Shown one piece after another: positions 9,230 to 17,383 of a stretch of 64,000 nucleotides of DNA (position 1 is its first letter; each line of letters begins with the position of its first letter). Below the pieces are notes generated by a model. It had not been told where the DNA came from. It saw only the letters and a program-made list of their open reading frames with translations, and did not search any database. Source of the DNA: Stenotrophomonas bentonitica (GTDB taxonomy: Bacteria; Pseudomonadota; Gammaproteobacteria; Xanthomonadales; Xanthomonadaceae); contig NZ_JAAZUH010000001.1 in assembly GCF_013185915.1 (NCBI RefSeq), positions 744,001-808,000 on the forward strand, written 5' to 3'. Both the position numbers and the translations under genes were made by a program.

Positions 9230-9808
9230 ATGAGTGTTACCCATACCCATGAGATGCCCAGTTCGCCGCAGCACCAGCGCGACGTCATTGATGCGACCGA
9301 GCGTCGGCGTACCTCGCCGGTGCTGTGGATTGCGCTGATTGTTGCGATGTTCGCCGCGGCGTTGGTCTGGCTGCGTTATGCCAGCCCGGATGACACCGCG
9401 ACCGCGCCGGTGGGCGAGCGCATGCTGCCGGCGACCGAGACCCCGGTTGCGACCACCCCGGCACCGGCTACGCGTCAGGCGGCTCCGGCGACCACGCAGC
9501 GACGTGCTGCCCCGGCCGTGCGTGATCGCGATGCGCGTCCGCTGAGCAGCAATGCCAAGCCGGTGTACCCGCGTACGGCACTGCGTAGCGGTGTGGAAGG
9601 CAGCGTGATCGCCAGCCTCAACGTGGATACGCGTGGCCAGGTGACCGATGCCAATATCGTGCAGCGCACCGGCGGTCGTGACCGCGATCTGGACCGTGCG
9701 GTGCTGAGCACGGTGCGTGACTGGAAGTTCGAGCCGGCGATGCAGGATGGCCGCGCCATTGCCAGCGTGGTGCGCGTGCCGGTGGATTTCCGTACCGCTG
9801 AGCGGTAA
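9230..9808 (+). CDS. TonB-like energy transducer, tandem paralogue
   Basis: A protein of 192 residues with a short cytoplasmic N-terminus, one membrane anchor (about residues 31-47, VLWIALIVAMFAAALVWL), an Ala/Pro/Arg-rich spacer and a C-terminal TonB domain (about 113-192). The domain has YPRTALRSGVEGSVIASLNVDTRG and VRDWKFEPA...VPVDFR, clearly related to the gene upstream. AGGAG lies before the ATG. A strong terminator follows. The pair looks like a tandem duplication that diverged in the spacer. Confidence 0.88.
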   Translation: MSVTHTHEMPSSPQHQRDVIDATERRRTSPVLWIALIVAMFAAALVWLRYASPDDTATAPVGERMLPATETPVATTPAPATRQAAPATTQRRAAPAVRDRDARPLSSNAKPVYPRTALRSGVEGSVIASLNVDTRGQVTDANIVQRTGGRDRDLDRAVLSTVRDWKFEPAMQDGRAIASVVRVPVDFRTAER

Positions 9809-9834
9809 GCGGATCGAAAACGGCGGGGGAGCCG

Positions 9835-9868
9835 GGGAGCCGACCGAAAGGTCGGCTCCCATTTTTTT
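9835..9868 (+). terminator. Rho-independent terminator after the TonB-like pair
   Basis: An 11-base-pair stem GGGAGCCGACC/GGTCGGCTCCC with a GAAA tetraloop is followed by ATTTTTTT. The convergent aroA stop codon starts at 9870, so this stem serves the plus strand and abuts the end of aroA. Confidence 0.9.
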
Positions 9869-11175
9869 CAGGCCAGGTTGAAACCTGCGCCGCGCGCGAG
9901 CCCATCAAAATTCGGGAACGAGGTCGCTACGTTGGCGATGTCGTTGATCCGCACTTCTCCGCTGCTCAACTGGCCGGCGATCGAGAACGCCATGGCAATA
10001 CGGTGGTCGCCGTGGCTTTCGATGGTGCCGCTGCCCAGCGTCTGGCCGCCGTGGATGGTGGCGCCGTCGTCGGTCTCGTCCACCTGCACGCCCAGGCTGC
10101 GCAGGCCGGTAGCCATGGCGGCCAGGCGGTCGGATTCCTTGACCCGCAGTTCGGCGGCGCCACGCACCACGGTGTTGCCCTGCGCTGCTGCGGCGGCAAC
10201 GAACAACGCCGGGAACTCGTCGATCATGTCCGGCACCAGCGCTTCCGGAATCTCGGCGCCGTGCAGCGGGGCATGGCGCACCACCAGGTCGGCTACGGCC
10301 TCCCCGCCCTGCTCGGCGTGGTTCTCTTCGCGGATGTCGGCGCCCATCAGGCGCAGCGCGGCCAGCAGGCCGGTGCGGCGGGGGTTGAGGCCAACCTGGC
10401 GCAGGCGCAGTTCCGAGCCCGGAATGATGCTGGCGGCGACCAGGAAGAACGCGGCCGAGGAGAAGTCGGCGGGCACGGCGATGTCGGTGGCGCGCAGCCG
10501 CTGGCCGCCGCGCAGGCGGGCCTTGCCCGGCGAGAACTCGATCTCCACGCCGAACGCGCGCAGCATGCGCTCGCTGTAGTCGCGGGTCGGGTGCGGTTCG
10601 GTCACGGCAGTTTCGCCCTGGGCGTACAGCCCGGCCAGCAGTACGGCCGATTTGACCTGGGCACTGGCGACCGGCGACACGAAGTCGATGCCGTGCAGCG
10701 GCTGGCCGCCATGCACGCGCAGCGGCGGGGTGCCGTCGGCTTCGGTGTCGATCTTGGCGCCCATCTGGGCGAGCGGGCCGGTGACGCGGCGCATCGGGCG
10801 GCCGGACAGCGATTCGTCGCCGACCAGCACCGAATCGAACGGCTGCGCGGCCAGCAGGCCGGAAAGCAGGCGCATGCCGGTGCCGGCATTGCCGCAGTCC
10901 AGCGGCGCGCTGGGCGCCTGCAGGCCGTCCACGCCGACGCCGTGCACGATGCGCTGCGAGGGCGACGGGGTTTCGATGCGCACGCCCAGCTGCGAGAAGA
11001 TCGCGGCGGTGGCGCGGGTGTCTTCGCCTTCGAGGAAGCCGTCGATGTGCGAAACGCCGTCGGCCAAGGCGGCGAACATCACCGCGCGGTGCGAAACGGA
11101 CTTGTCGCCGGGAATGGTCAGGGTGCCCTGCAGGGGCTGCCCCTTGCGGGCGATCCAGGAAGCGGAAGCGGTCAT
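9868..11175 (-). CDS. aroA: 3-phosphoshikimate 1-carboxyvinyltransferase (EPSP synthase)
   Basis: An enzyme of 435 residues that joins phosphoenolpyruvate to shikimate-3-phosphate, step six of the shikimate pathway. Family marks are GDKSVSHRAVMFAALA near the N-terminus, CGNAGTGMRLLSG and, near the C-terminus, KESDRLAAMATGL and HGDHRIAMAF. The ATG giving MTASASWIARKG is chosen; the open frame extends 16 codons further into the spacer. It is the last gene of a serC-pheA-aroA operon, 34 bases after pheA. Confidence 0.97.
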   Translation of the reverse strand: MTASASWIARKGQPLQGTLTIPGDKSVSHRAVMFAALADGVSHIDGFLEGEDTRATAAIFSQLGVRIETPSPSQRIVHGVGVDGLQAPSAPLDCGNAGTGMRLLSGLLAAQPFDSVLVGDESLSGRPMRRVTGPLAQMGAKIDTEADGTPPLRVHGGQPLHGIDFVSPVASAQVKSAVLLAGLYAQGETAVTEPHPTRDYSERMLRAFGVEIEFSPGKARLRGGQRLRATDIAVPADFSSAAFFLVAASIIPGSELRLRQVGLNPRRTGLLAALRLMGADIREENHAEQGGEAVADLVVRHAPLHGAEIPEALVPDMIDEFPALFVAAAAAQGNTVVRGAAELRVKESDRLAAMATGLRSLGVQVDETDDGATIHGGQTLGSGTIESHGDHRIAMAFSIAGQLSSGEVRINDIANVATSFPNFDGLARGAGFNLA

Positions 11176-11209
11176 CGGTGAATCCTGTAAAAGCGGAAGA
11201 ACGGTGGGA

Positions 11210-12370
11210 TCAGGGCACGGCAACCGGGTAGGAACCCAGCACCTTGATCTGTGCCGAGTGCGCCTTGAGCTCGGCCAGCGCGGCCTGCATCGCTTCGTCG
11301 TCGATGTGGCCGGCCAGGTCGATGAAGAAGCCGTATTCCCACTTGGCGTTGTGCGAGGGCCGCGATTCGATGCGGTTCATGCTGATGCCGTGGCGCGCGA
11401 ACGGGCTGAGCACGTCGAACAGCGCGCCGGGCTTGTCGTGGATGAACACCAGCACCGAGGTGCGGTCGTGGCCGGAGGTCGGGAAGAACTGGCGGCCGAT
11501 GACCAGGAAGCGGGTGGTGTTGTCGGCGTCGTTCTGGATCGGCTTGGTAACGACCTTCTTCAGGCCGTACACGTGCCCTGCACTCTCGCCGCCAATGGCG
11601 GCCGCGTCGTCGGCATTGCGCGCACGGCGCGCGCCTTCGGCGTTGCTGGAGACCGGCACCTTTTCCGCCTTCGGCAGGTTGGCGCGCAGCCACGAGGAGG
11701 TCTGCATGAACGACTGCGGGTGGCCGTACACGCGCTCGACGTCTTCCAACCGGCCGCTGCGCGACATCAGGTACTGCTGCACGCGCAGTTCGACTTCGCC
11801 GCAGATCTTCAGGTTGGAGGTGAGGAACATGTCCAGGGTGATCTGGATGGTGCCCTGCCCCGAGTTTTCCACCGGCACCACTCCGAAATCGGCGTTGCCC
11901 GCTTCCACTTCCTGGAACACTTCTTCAATGCTTGCCAGCGGCAGGCCCAGCGCCGAGCGGCCGAAGTGCTTGAGCACGGCCTGCTGGCTGAAGGTGCCTT
12001 CCGGGCCGAGGTAGCCGATCTTCAGCGGCTCCTGCTGGGCCAGGCAGGCGGACATGATTTCGCGGAACACGTGCACCAGCACTTCGTCGCTGAGCGGGCC
12101 TTCGTTGCGATCTACCACCATGCGCAGCACCTGCGCTTCGCGCTCGGGGCGGTAGTAGTCGACGGCGGCCGCGAGCTTGCCCTTGGCCTTGCCGACCTGG
12201 TGGGCGAACTGCGCGCGCTCGGCGATCAGCGCCTGGATGCTGCGGTCGATGTGGTCGATCTTGGCACGCACGTCGGAGAGCACCGGGGCGGCGACGGCGG
12301 GAACGGCGTCGGCCTTTTTGCTCTTCGGTTTGGCGGCGGGTGCCTTGGGCTTGGCGGGTTTGGTGGCCAT
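11210..12370 (-). CDS. pheA: Bifunctional chorismate mutase / prephenate dehydratase
   Basis: An enzyme of 386 residues that turns chorismate into prephenate and then phenylpyruvate for phenylalanine. After a lysine/alanine-rich N-terminal tail (about 1-30) come the chorismate mutase domain (about 31-115), the dehydratase domain (about 116-290, IGYLGPEGTFSQQA and a late TTRFLVIGR) and an ACT domain (about 302-380) with GALFDVL and the ESRP phenylalanine-binding motif, so feedback inhibition is expected. It sits between serC and aroA. Confidence 0.96.
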   Translation of the reverse strand: MATKPAKPKAPAAKPKSKKADAVPAVAAPVLSDVRAKIDHIDRSIQALIAERAQFAHQVGKAKGKLAAAVDYYRPEREAQVLRMVVDRNEGPLSDEVLVHVFREIMSACLAQQEPLKIGYLGPEGTFSQQAVLKHFGRSALGLPLASIEEVFQEVEAGNADFGVVPVENSGQGTIQITLDMFLTSNLKICGEVELRVQQYLMSRSGRLEDVERVYGHPQSFMQTSSWLRANLPKAEKVPVSSNAEGARRARNADDAAAIGGESAGHVYGLKKVVTKPIQNDADNTTRFLVIGRQFFPTSGHDRTSVLVFIHDKPGALFDVLSPFARHGISMNRIESRPSHNAKWEYGFFIDLAGHIDDEAMQAALAELKAHSAQIKVLGSYPVAVP

Positions 12371-12412
12371 GGGGGTTATCCAGATTTGAAACGAGTACGT
12401 CGTACGAAAGCG

Positions 12413-13498
12413 TCAGCCGTTGCGCTGTTGGAAATCGCGCATGAAGGCGGCCAGCGCCTGCGCGCCTTCCACCGGCAGTGCGTTGTACAGCGAGGCACGG
12501 ATGCCGCCGACCGCCTTGTGGCCCTTCAGCGCCAGCAGGCCGGCCGCCTTGGATTCACTGACGAACCGCGCGGTGAGCGTTTCGTCGGGCAGGAAGAACG
12601 GAATGTTCATGCGCGACCGCGCCGCCGGCACCACCTCGTTGCGGTAGAAACCGCCGGAAGCGTCGATGGCGTTGTAGACCAGCGCGGACTTGGCCGCGTT
12701 GCGGCGAGCGAACTCTTCCACGCCGCCTTCGGCCAGCATCCACTTGAACACCAGGCCGGCCAGGTACCAGTTCCAGGTCGGCGGGGTGTTGAGCATGGAG
12801 TCGCGGGCCACGTGCGAGCGGTAATCGAAGATGTCCGCGCGCGGCTGGCCGCTGCGTTCGAGCAGGTCGCGGCGCACGATCACCACCGAGACCCCGACCG
12901 GGCCGAGGTTCTTCTGTGCGCCGGCGTAGATCAGGCCGTAGCGCGAGACGTCCAGCGGCTCGCTGGCGATGGAGGAGCTGAAATCGGCGAACAGGGGCAC
13001 GCTGCCCACGTCCGGGGTGTCACGGAACTCGACGCCGTGGATGGTTTCGTTGGCAGTGATGTGCACGTAGGCGGCATCGTCGGACAACTGCCACTGGTCG
13101 CGCGGCGGGATGTCGTGGAAGCCGTTGGCCTCGCTGCTGGCGGCCACGTTGACCCGCACGTAGGGGCTGACCTGCTTGATCGCGGTCTTGCCCCAATGCC
13201 CGGTGAGCACGTAGTCCACGGTCTGCCCGGGGCTGGCGAAGTTCAGGGCCAGCAGCGCCTGCTGGGTGGTGGCGCCACCGGCCAGGAACAGCACGGCGTA
13301 GTCGTCGGGAATGCCGATCAGGCGGCGCAGGTCGGCGTCGGCCTCGGCGGCCACGGCCATGAACTCCGGGCCGCGGTGGCTCATTTCCACAATGGAGGCG
13401 CCAGCGCCGTTCCATTCCAACATTTCCGCCTGCGCCTGGCGCAGGACCGATTCCGGCAGGGTTGCAGGGCCGGCACTGAAATTGAACGCGCGCGTCAT
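12413..13498 (-). CDS. serC: Phosphoserine aminotransferase
   Basis: A PLP enzyme of 361 residues that makes 3-phosphoserine from 3-phosphohydroxypyruvate and glutamate, and also serves pyridoxine synthesis. The N-terminus [14 protein letters not shown] and the PLP-lysine segment [13 protein letters not shown] are diagnostic. The ATG giving MTRAFNFS is chosen over a start 14 codons upstream. It is the first gene of the serC-pheA-aroA operon, with 42 bases to pheA. Confidence 0.96.
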   Translation of the reverse strand: MTRAFNFSAGPATLPESVLRQAQAEMLEWNGAGASIVEMSHRGPEFMAVAAEADADLRRLIGIPDDYAVLFLAGGATTQQALLALNFASPGQTVDYVLTGHWGKTAIKQVSPYVRVNVAASSEANGFHDIPPRDQWQLSDDAAYVHITANETIHGVEFRDTPDVGSVPLFADFSSSIASEPLDVSRYGLIYAGAQKNLGPVGVSVVIVRRDLLERSGQPRADIFDYRSHVARDSMLNTPPTWNWYLAGLVFKWMLAEGGVEEFARRNAAKSALVYNAIDASGGFYRNEVVPAARSRMNIPFFLPDETLTARFVSESKAAGLLALKGHKAVGGIRASLYNALPVEGAQALAAFMRDFQQRNG

Positions 13499-13595
13499 GT
13501 CACACCTATGGGGCAAGACCCCTAGTATGCCGCAGCGCACCAGCCTTTAGGCCTTGCTGCACAAGGCGAAATTGGTTGCTTTTGAATCTATCGGC

Positions 13596-14396
13596 TCAGC
13601 GCGCGCCGAACCACAGCAGCAGGCTGAGCAGGCCGGCCAGCAGCAATGCGCTGCCCAGCAGCCAGGGCCAGCGGCTGACCCGCGGCGGCTTGGCCGGCGC
13701 TTCAACCGCGCTGGGCAGGTCGAGCAGTGCTTCTTCTTCGTCGCTGGCCACGCGCTTGCGTCCGTCGTGCGGCACTTCCAGCACGAACCGATGCTGCGCG
13801 TCGAAGACCAGCTGGTCGCCGGGCTGCAGCCAGCAGTGGCGCACGCTGACGCCATTGACGCGGGTGGATTCGCCGGCGCCCAGGTCGCGCAGCAGCAGGC
13901 GGTCGCCGTGCCGTTCGATCCGTGCGTGCTGTTCGGCGAAGGCCGGGTCGTCGATGACGATGTCCGATTCGAGCCCGCGCCCGATCACGCGCGGACGGTC
14001 CAGGGTGAAGCTGCGGCCGTGGTGCTGGCCGCCGACCCCGCGCAGCAGGCGCTGGTCGTCGCCGCCGTCATCGCTGCGCGACGGGGCGTGGTTGAGCACT
14101 TCGCATTCGCCCTGCACCACCATTTCCACGCCGTCGGCATAGACCGCGTCGCCGGGGCGCAGCAGCGCCATCCGCCGCACCGGCCGGCCGTTGACGTGGA
14201 TGCCGCGCATGCCCGACGCCACCTGCAGCCACAGGCCGCGGTCGTCCAGGCAGAACTGGGCCAGCAGCAGGGTGCCGGCGGCGTCACCGCCGAGGCGCAC
14301 GCCGCCCGAGGCGTGGCGCACGATGCGCTGCACCCCCGGCTTCAAGGGCTGGTCGGGGTGTTGGCGATGGGTGAAGTGAACAAGCAGGTTCTGCAC
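13596..14396 (-). CDS. Membrane-anchored protein with two FHA domains
   Basis: A protein of 266 residues. A degenerate FHA-like domain covers about 20-100 (GIHVNGRPVRRMALLRPGDAV), and a clear FHA domain covers about 128-205, with VIGRGLESDIVIDD, the serine/histidine region EQHARIE and the loop STRVNGV. A basic linker follows, then one C-terminal membrane segment (about 244-264) that ends the protein, as in tail-anchored proteins. FHA domains bind phosphothreonine, so it probably docks a phosphoprotein at the membrane. The GTG start is the best choice because upstream codons overlap the divergent gene and have no homologous content. The partner kinase is not in this window. Confidence 0.78.
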   Translation of the reverse strand: MQNLLVHFTHRQHPDQPLKPGVQRIVRHASGGVRLGGDAAGTLLLAQFCLDDRGLWLQVASGMRGIHVNGRPVRRMALLRPGDAVYADGVEMVVQGECEVLNHAPSRSDDGGDDQRLLRGVGGQHHGRSFTLDRPRVIGRGLESDIVIDDPAFAEQHARIERHGDRLLLRDLGAGESTRVNGVSVRHCWLQPGDQLVFDAQHRFVLEVPHDGRKRVASDEEEALLDLPSAVEAPAKPPRVSRWPWLLGSALLLAGLLSLLLWFGAR

Positions 14397-14486
14397 GCGG
14401 CGCAGCCTAGCAGGTTGGATGTCAGGGAGGATAGAAGTGTGCACAATGCACGCCCGTTTGCCGCAACCGCCTGCCAGGAGCCCGCC

Positions 14487-14762
14487 ATGTCCAAGATCGA
14501 TATCACCCACGCCCACGCCCTGCCCGCCGAGGCAGTTCGCACGGCCGTGGAGGGCATGGTGGCCAGGCTCACCGAGAAGTACGGCGTGACCGCCAGCTGG
14601 GCCGGCGATGCGCTGAAGTTCAACGGCTCCGGCGTCGAGGGCCTGATCGAGCTGCTGCCGGGCAACGTGCATGTCGTGGCCGACCTGGGCTTCCCGGTGT
14701 CGATGATGAAAGGCATGGTCGAAGACCAGATCCGGAATGCACTGCGCGAAAAGCTGGGCTGA
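14487..14762 (+). CDS. Polyhydroxyalkanoic acid system family protein
   Basis: A small cytoplasmic protein of 91 residues of the family annotated as polyhydroxyalkanoate system or granule-region proteins. It shows MSKIDITHAHALPAEAVRTAVEGMVARLTEKYGV, then a hydrophobic strand pattern ending in IRNALREKLG. The ATG follows CAGGAG. A phasin-like gene lies 87 bases downstream in the same direction, which supports the storage-granule link. The molecular activity is not known to me. Confidence 0.82.
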   Translation: MSKIDITHAHALPAEAVRTAVEGMVARLTEKYGVTASWAGDALKFNGSGVEGLIELLPGNVHVVADLGFPVSMMKGMVEDQIRNALREKLG

Positions 14763-14849
14763 ACCGCAGGCGCGGCCCGGCCGCGCCGTCACGCCGCGCA
14801 ATCGAAGCGCTGGGTAGGATCCGGGGGTGGCCACTCACAGGATCGCCCC

Positions 14850-15341
14850 ATGAACGCACACGACGACTACGATGACCGCACCGGCGAAAAGCCCTCGATG
14901 CAGGACCAGGCCGAGCGTTTTTCCCGCAAATTGACCGACTCGGCCCAGCAGATCTGGCTGGCCGGGCTTGGCGCGTTTGGACGCGCCCAAGCGGAAGGCA
15001 GCCGCGTTTTCGAGAACCTGGTCCGCGAAGGCGAGACCATCGACGCACGCAACCGTGAGCAGGCCGGGGATGCCCCGCGCTGGCGCGACAACGTCGAAGA
15101 ACACCTGGGCGAGGCCCGCGAGAAAGCGTCCGGTACCTGGGACAAGGTCGAGAAGGCCTTCGACGACCGGGTCCAGGGTGTGCTCAAGCGCCTGAACATC
15201 CCGACTGCCGAGGACGTCGCGGCGCTCAATGCCCGGATCGAGGCGCTGACCACCCGCCTCAACCGGGCTGAAGCGCGAAATGCGTCGCCCAATGCGGACC
15301 CGTTGCCGGGCAGCCACCAGTCGCCCACCTCCGATGCCTGA
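14850..15341 (+). CDS. Phasin family protein
   Basis: A protein of 163 residues, mostly helical. The N-terminal part has the phasin pattern of a hydrophobic stretch between helices (QQIWLAGLGAFGRAQAEGSRVFENLVREGE), and the C-terminal part (about 110-150) is a likely coiled coil (DVAALNARIEALTTRLNRAEA). This is the PhaF/PhaI-type arrangement. It would coat polyhydroxyalkanoate granules. No PHA synthase gene is in the window. A terminator-like hairpin follows. Confidence 0.85.
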   Translation: MNAHDDYDDRTGEKPSMQDQAERFSRKLTDSAQQIWLAGLGAFGRAQAEGSRVFENLVREGETIDARNREQAGDAPRWRDNVEEHLGEAREKASGTWDKVEKAFDDRVQGVLKRLNIPTAEDVAALNARIEALTTRLNRAEARNASPNADPLPGSHQSPTSDA

Positions 15342-15381
15342 TTGTTGCAAAGCAGCACAGCTTTGTTGACAATCGAAACCG

Positions 15382-15444
15382 ACCCGCCAGTGCTTCCGCG
15401 CCGTTTGTTCCCTCCCCTCACGGCATAGGACTGGCGGGTTTTTT
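15382..15444 (+). terminator. Terminator after the phasin gene
   Basis: The arms ACCCGCCAGT and ACTGGCGGGT pair over ten bases, with a long loop of about 38 bases, and are followed by TTTTT. The long loop makes it less typical, but the perfect arms and T-run fit a rho-independent terminator. Confidence 0.7.
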
Positions 15445-15589
15445 GTGCCCGGCGTTTCGGGGGCCAAACTGAGACTTCGGTCAGCCGGGTCTGAGACCGC
15501 CACCTCTTTTTGGCGAAAACGACATCCCGCAGACGGCGGCAAGCGCATATAAACTGTCGTCTGCATCTCCGTGTTCATCTCTAGGCCCC

Positions 15590-16630
15590 ATGTTCTCCTG
15601 GATTCTGGCTCTCCTGCTGGCTGTCGCTGTCTGGTCCCTCGCCGCTGCCTACTTCTGGCTGGTGAAACGCCGCCGGAAGGAGACCAAGCTGGGACTCAAT
15701 GCCTTGGCCGGCATGCACTGGCGGGATTTCTCCGAGATCGTCCGGCGCGCCCTGCACGAGCAGCGCGGGCTGCAGGACATCACCGGCGAGCCCGACGACA
15801 GCCGTGAGCCGAGCAGCGACTTTCTGATGCAGGACGCCAAGCACCAGCGCTTCCTGGTGTCGTGCAAGCATGGCCGGGCCTACCGGATCGGCACGGCGGC
15901 GGTGAACGAGTTGGGGGCGGCGGCGCGCCTGGCCGGTGCCCGCGGCGGGATCCTGATCACCGAGGGCCGGATCGAGCGCGACGGCCGCGCCACCGCCGAC
16001 AAGCAGAGCGTGGAGGTGCTGGACGGCACCCTGCTGTGGCCGATGCTGCAGCCCTACCTGCCGGGCGACGTGGAAAGCCGGGTCAAGAACGAGGCGCGGC
16101 GCGAGGCGGTGCGGCGGATTTCGATCGCCGCGCTGGGCTCGCTGACGCTGGGGCTGATCGTGGGCATGGGGTATCTGACCTCGCGGTTGGACCAGGATGA
16201 GACGCCAACCGCTGCGGCCCCCGCTGGTACCACTACGCCTGCGCCGGTTGCGCCGGATGCGGCGACGTCGGTGGCCGCAGAGGTCACCCCTGCCCGGCCG
16301 GAAGCTGAAAAGCCTGCGCCGGCGCCGGTCGCCCCAGGCGACAACCCCAACAGCATCCTCGGCACCGTGGCCGATCCGGACCCAGAGACGCTGGCGCGTT
16401 ACCAGCGCGAGCTCTCCGCGCTGGTGGGCCAGCAGACCGGCGTGCTCAATGCGTTCTGGCAGACCCGGCAGACGCTGGCGGTGAACCGCTCGGCCGAGAT
16501 CGACGAGATCTGGCCGCAGATCTGCCACCAGCTGAAGCGTTATCCGGCGCTGCGCACGGTGCGCATCCAGTTGAACCCGCGCCTGGGCACCGACGAACCG
16601 GTGCGCTGGCGCCAGTGCGCCACCTCGTAA
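15590..16630 (+). CDS. Membrane protein with an Mrr-like restriction endonuclease domain
   Basis: A protein of 346 residues with an N-terminal membrane segment (about 3-25), a cytoplasmic Mrr/PD-(D/E)xK-like domain (about 38-155), a second membrane segment (about 177-197), an Ala/Pro-rich linker and a C-terminal periplasmic domain of about 100 residues. In the nuclease-like core the aspartate is D77 (SSDFLM), but the usual (E/Q)xK reads S91-C92-K93, so the middle catalytic residue is replaced and the domain may bind DNA without cutting. Similar proteins in Xanthomonas relatives are annotated as restriction endonucleases. No methylase is nearby, so a restriction role is doubtful. Confidence 0.7.
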   Translation: MFSWILALLLAVAVWSLAAAYFWLVKRRRKETKLGLNALAGMHWRDFSEIVRRALHEQRGLQDITGEPDDSREPSSDFLMQDAKHQRFLVSCKHGRAYRIGTAAVNELGAAARLAGARGGILITEGRIERDGRATADKQSVEVLDGTLLWPMLQPYLPGDVESRVKNEARREAVRRISIAALGSLTLGLIVGMGYLTSRLDQDETPTAAAPAGTTTPAPVAPDAATSVAAEVTPARPEAEKPAPAPVAPGDNPNSILGTVADPDPETLARYQRELSALVGQQTGVLNAFWQTRQTLAVNRSAEIDEIWPQICHQLKRYPALRTVRIQLNPRLGTDEPVRWRQCATS

Positions 16631-16633
16631 CCG

Positions 16634-17362
16634 TCAGCGCGCGCCGGGCGCGAACTTCGCTACCAGGTCCCAGGCGTCGCCCAGGAACATCTGGCGTACG
16701 CAGGTGATCGGCTGTTCGCCGCGCCAGGTGAGGCGGTCGATGACCAGGCAGGCGGTGCCGGGCTTGACCTCCAGCAACGCGGCGGCCGCCGCATCGGCGC
16801 CCCAGGCGCTGATCCGGTGCTGGGCACGGGTCCAGGACACGTTCTGCAGCAGCCAGCTGCCCGGCGCGGTGGTGGTGAAATCCACCTCCAGCACTTCAGG
16901 CACGCCGACCGGGCTGATCAGCCGGTGCTCCAGCGCCAGCGGCCGGCCATCGGCACGGTGCAGGCAGCGGATCGCGAGCAGCTTCTGCTCGCCCGAGAGC
17001 GCCACTTCTTCGCTGGCCGCCGGGTTCGGCGCGCGATAGGCGCGCTCCAGCAGCTGGTAACCGTACGCATGGCCACGCGCGCCGACCGCCATCGCGATGT
17101 CGGGAATTTCGAGCGCCACCTGTTCCAGATGCGGCGGCTGCCGCGCCACGAACGAGCCGGCGCGACGGCGACGCTCGATCATGCCGCTCTCGGCCAGTGC
17201 GGTGAGCACCTTGTTGACCGTCATCCGCGAGCAGCCGTACAGCTCCATCAGCTCGTGCTCGTACGGAATGCGGAAGCCCGGCGCCCATTCCCCGCTGAGG
17301 ATGCGGCTTTCCAGATCGGCACGGATACGCTGGTTGAGGGTCTCGGCTTTCTTGCCCGTCAC
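16634..17362 (-). CDS. hutC: Histidine utilisation repressor (GntR family)
   Basis: A repressor of 242 residues. A GntR winged helix covers about 8-75 (LESRILSGEWAPGFRIPYEHELMELYGCSRMTVNKVL) and a UTRA effector domain about 95-235. In this family urocanate is the inducer. It is followed on the minus strand side by nothing of the cluster and is preceded by hutF, which ends 21 bases upstream, so the two are probably co-transcribed. Its predicted operator lies in the hutF/hutI divergent promoter. Confidence 0.95.
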   Translation of the reverse strand: MTGKKAETLNQRIRADLESRILSGEWAPGFRIPYEHELMELYGCSRMTVNKVLTALAESGMIERRRRAGSFVARQPPHLEQVALEIPDIAMAVGARGHAYGYQLLERAYRAPNPAASEEVALSGEQKLLAIRCLHRADGRPLALEHRLISPVGVPEVLEVDFTTTAPGSWLLQNVSWTRAQHRISAWGADAAAAALLEVKPGTACLVIDRLTWRGEQPITCVRQMFLGDAWDLVAKFAPGAR

Positions 17363-17383
17363 TCGGAAGTCCTGGAATGCATG

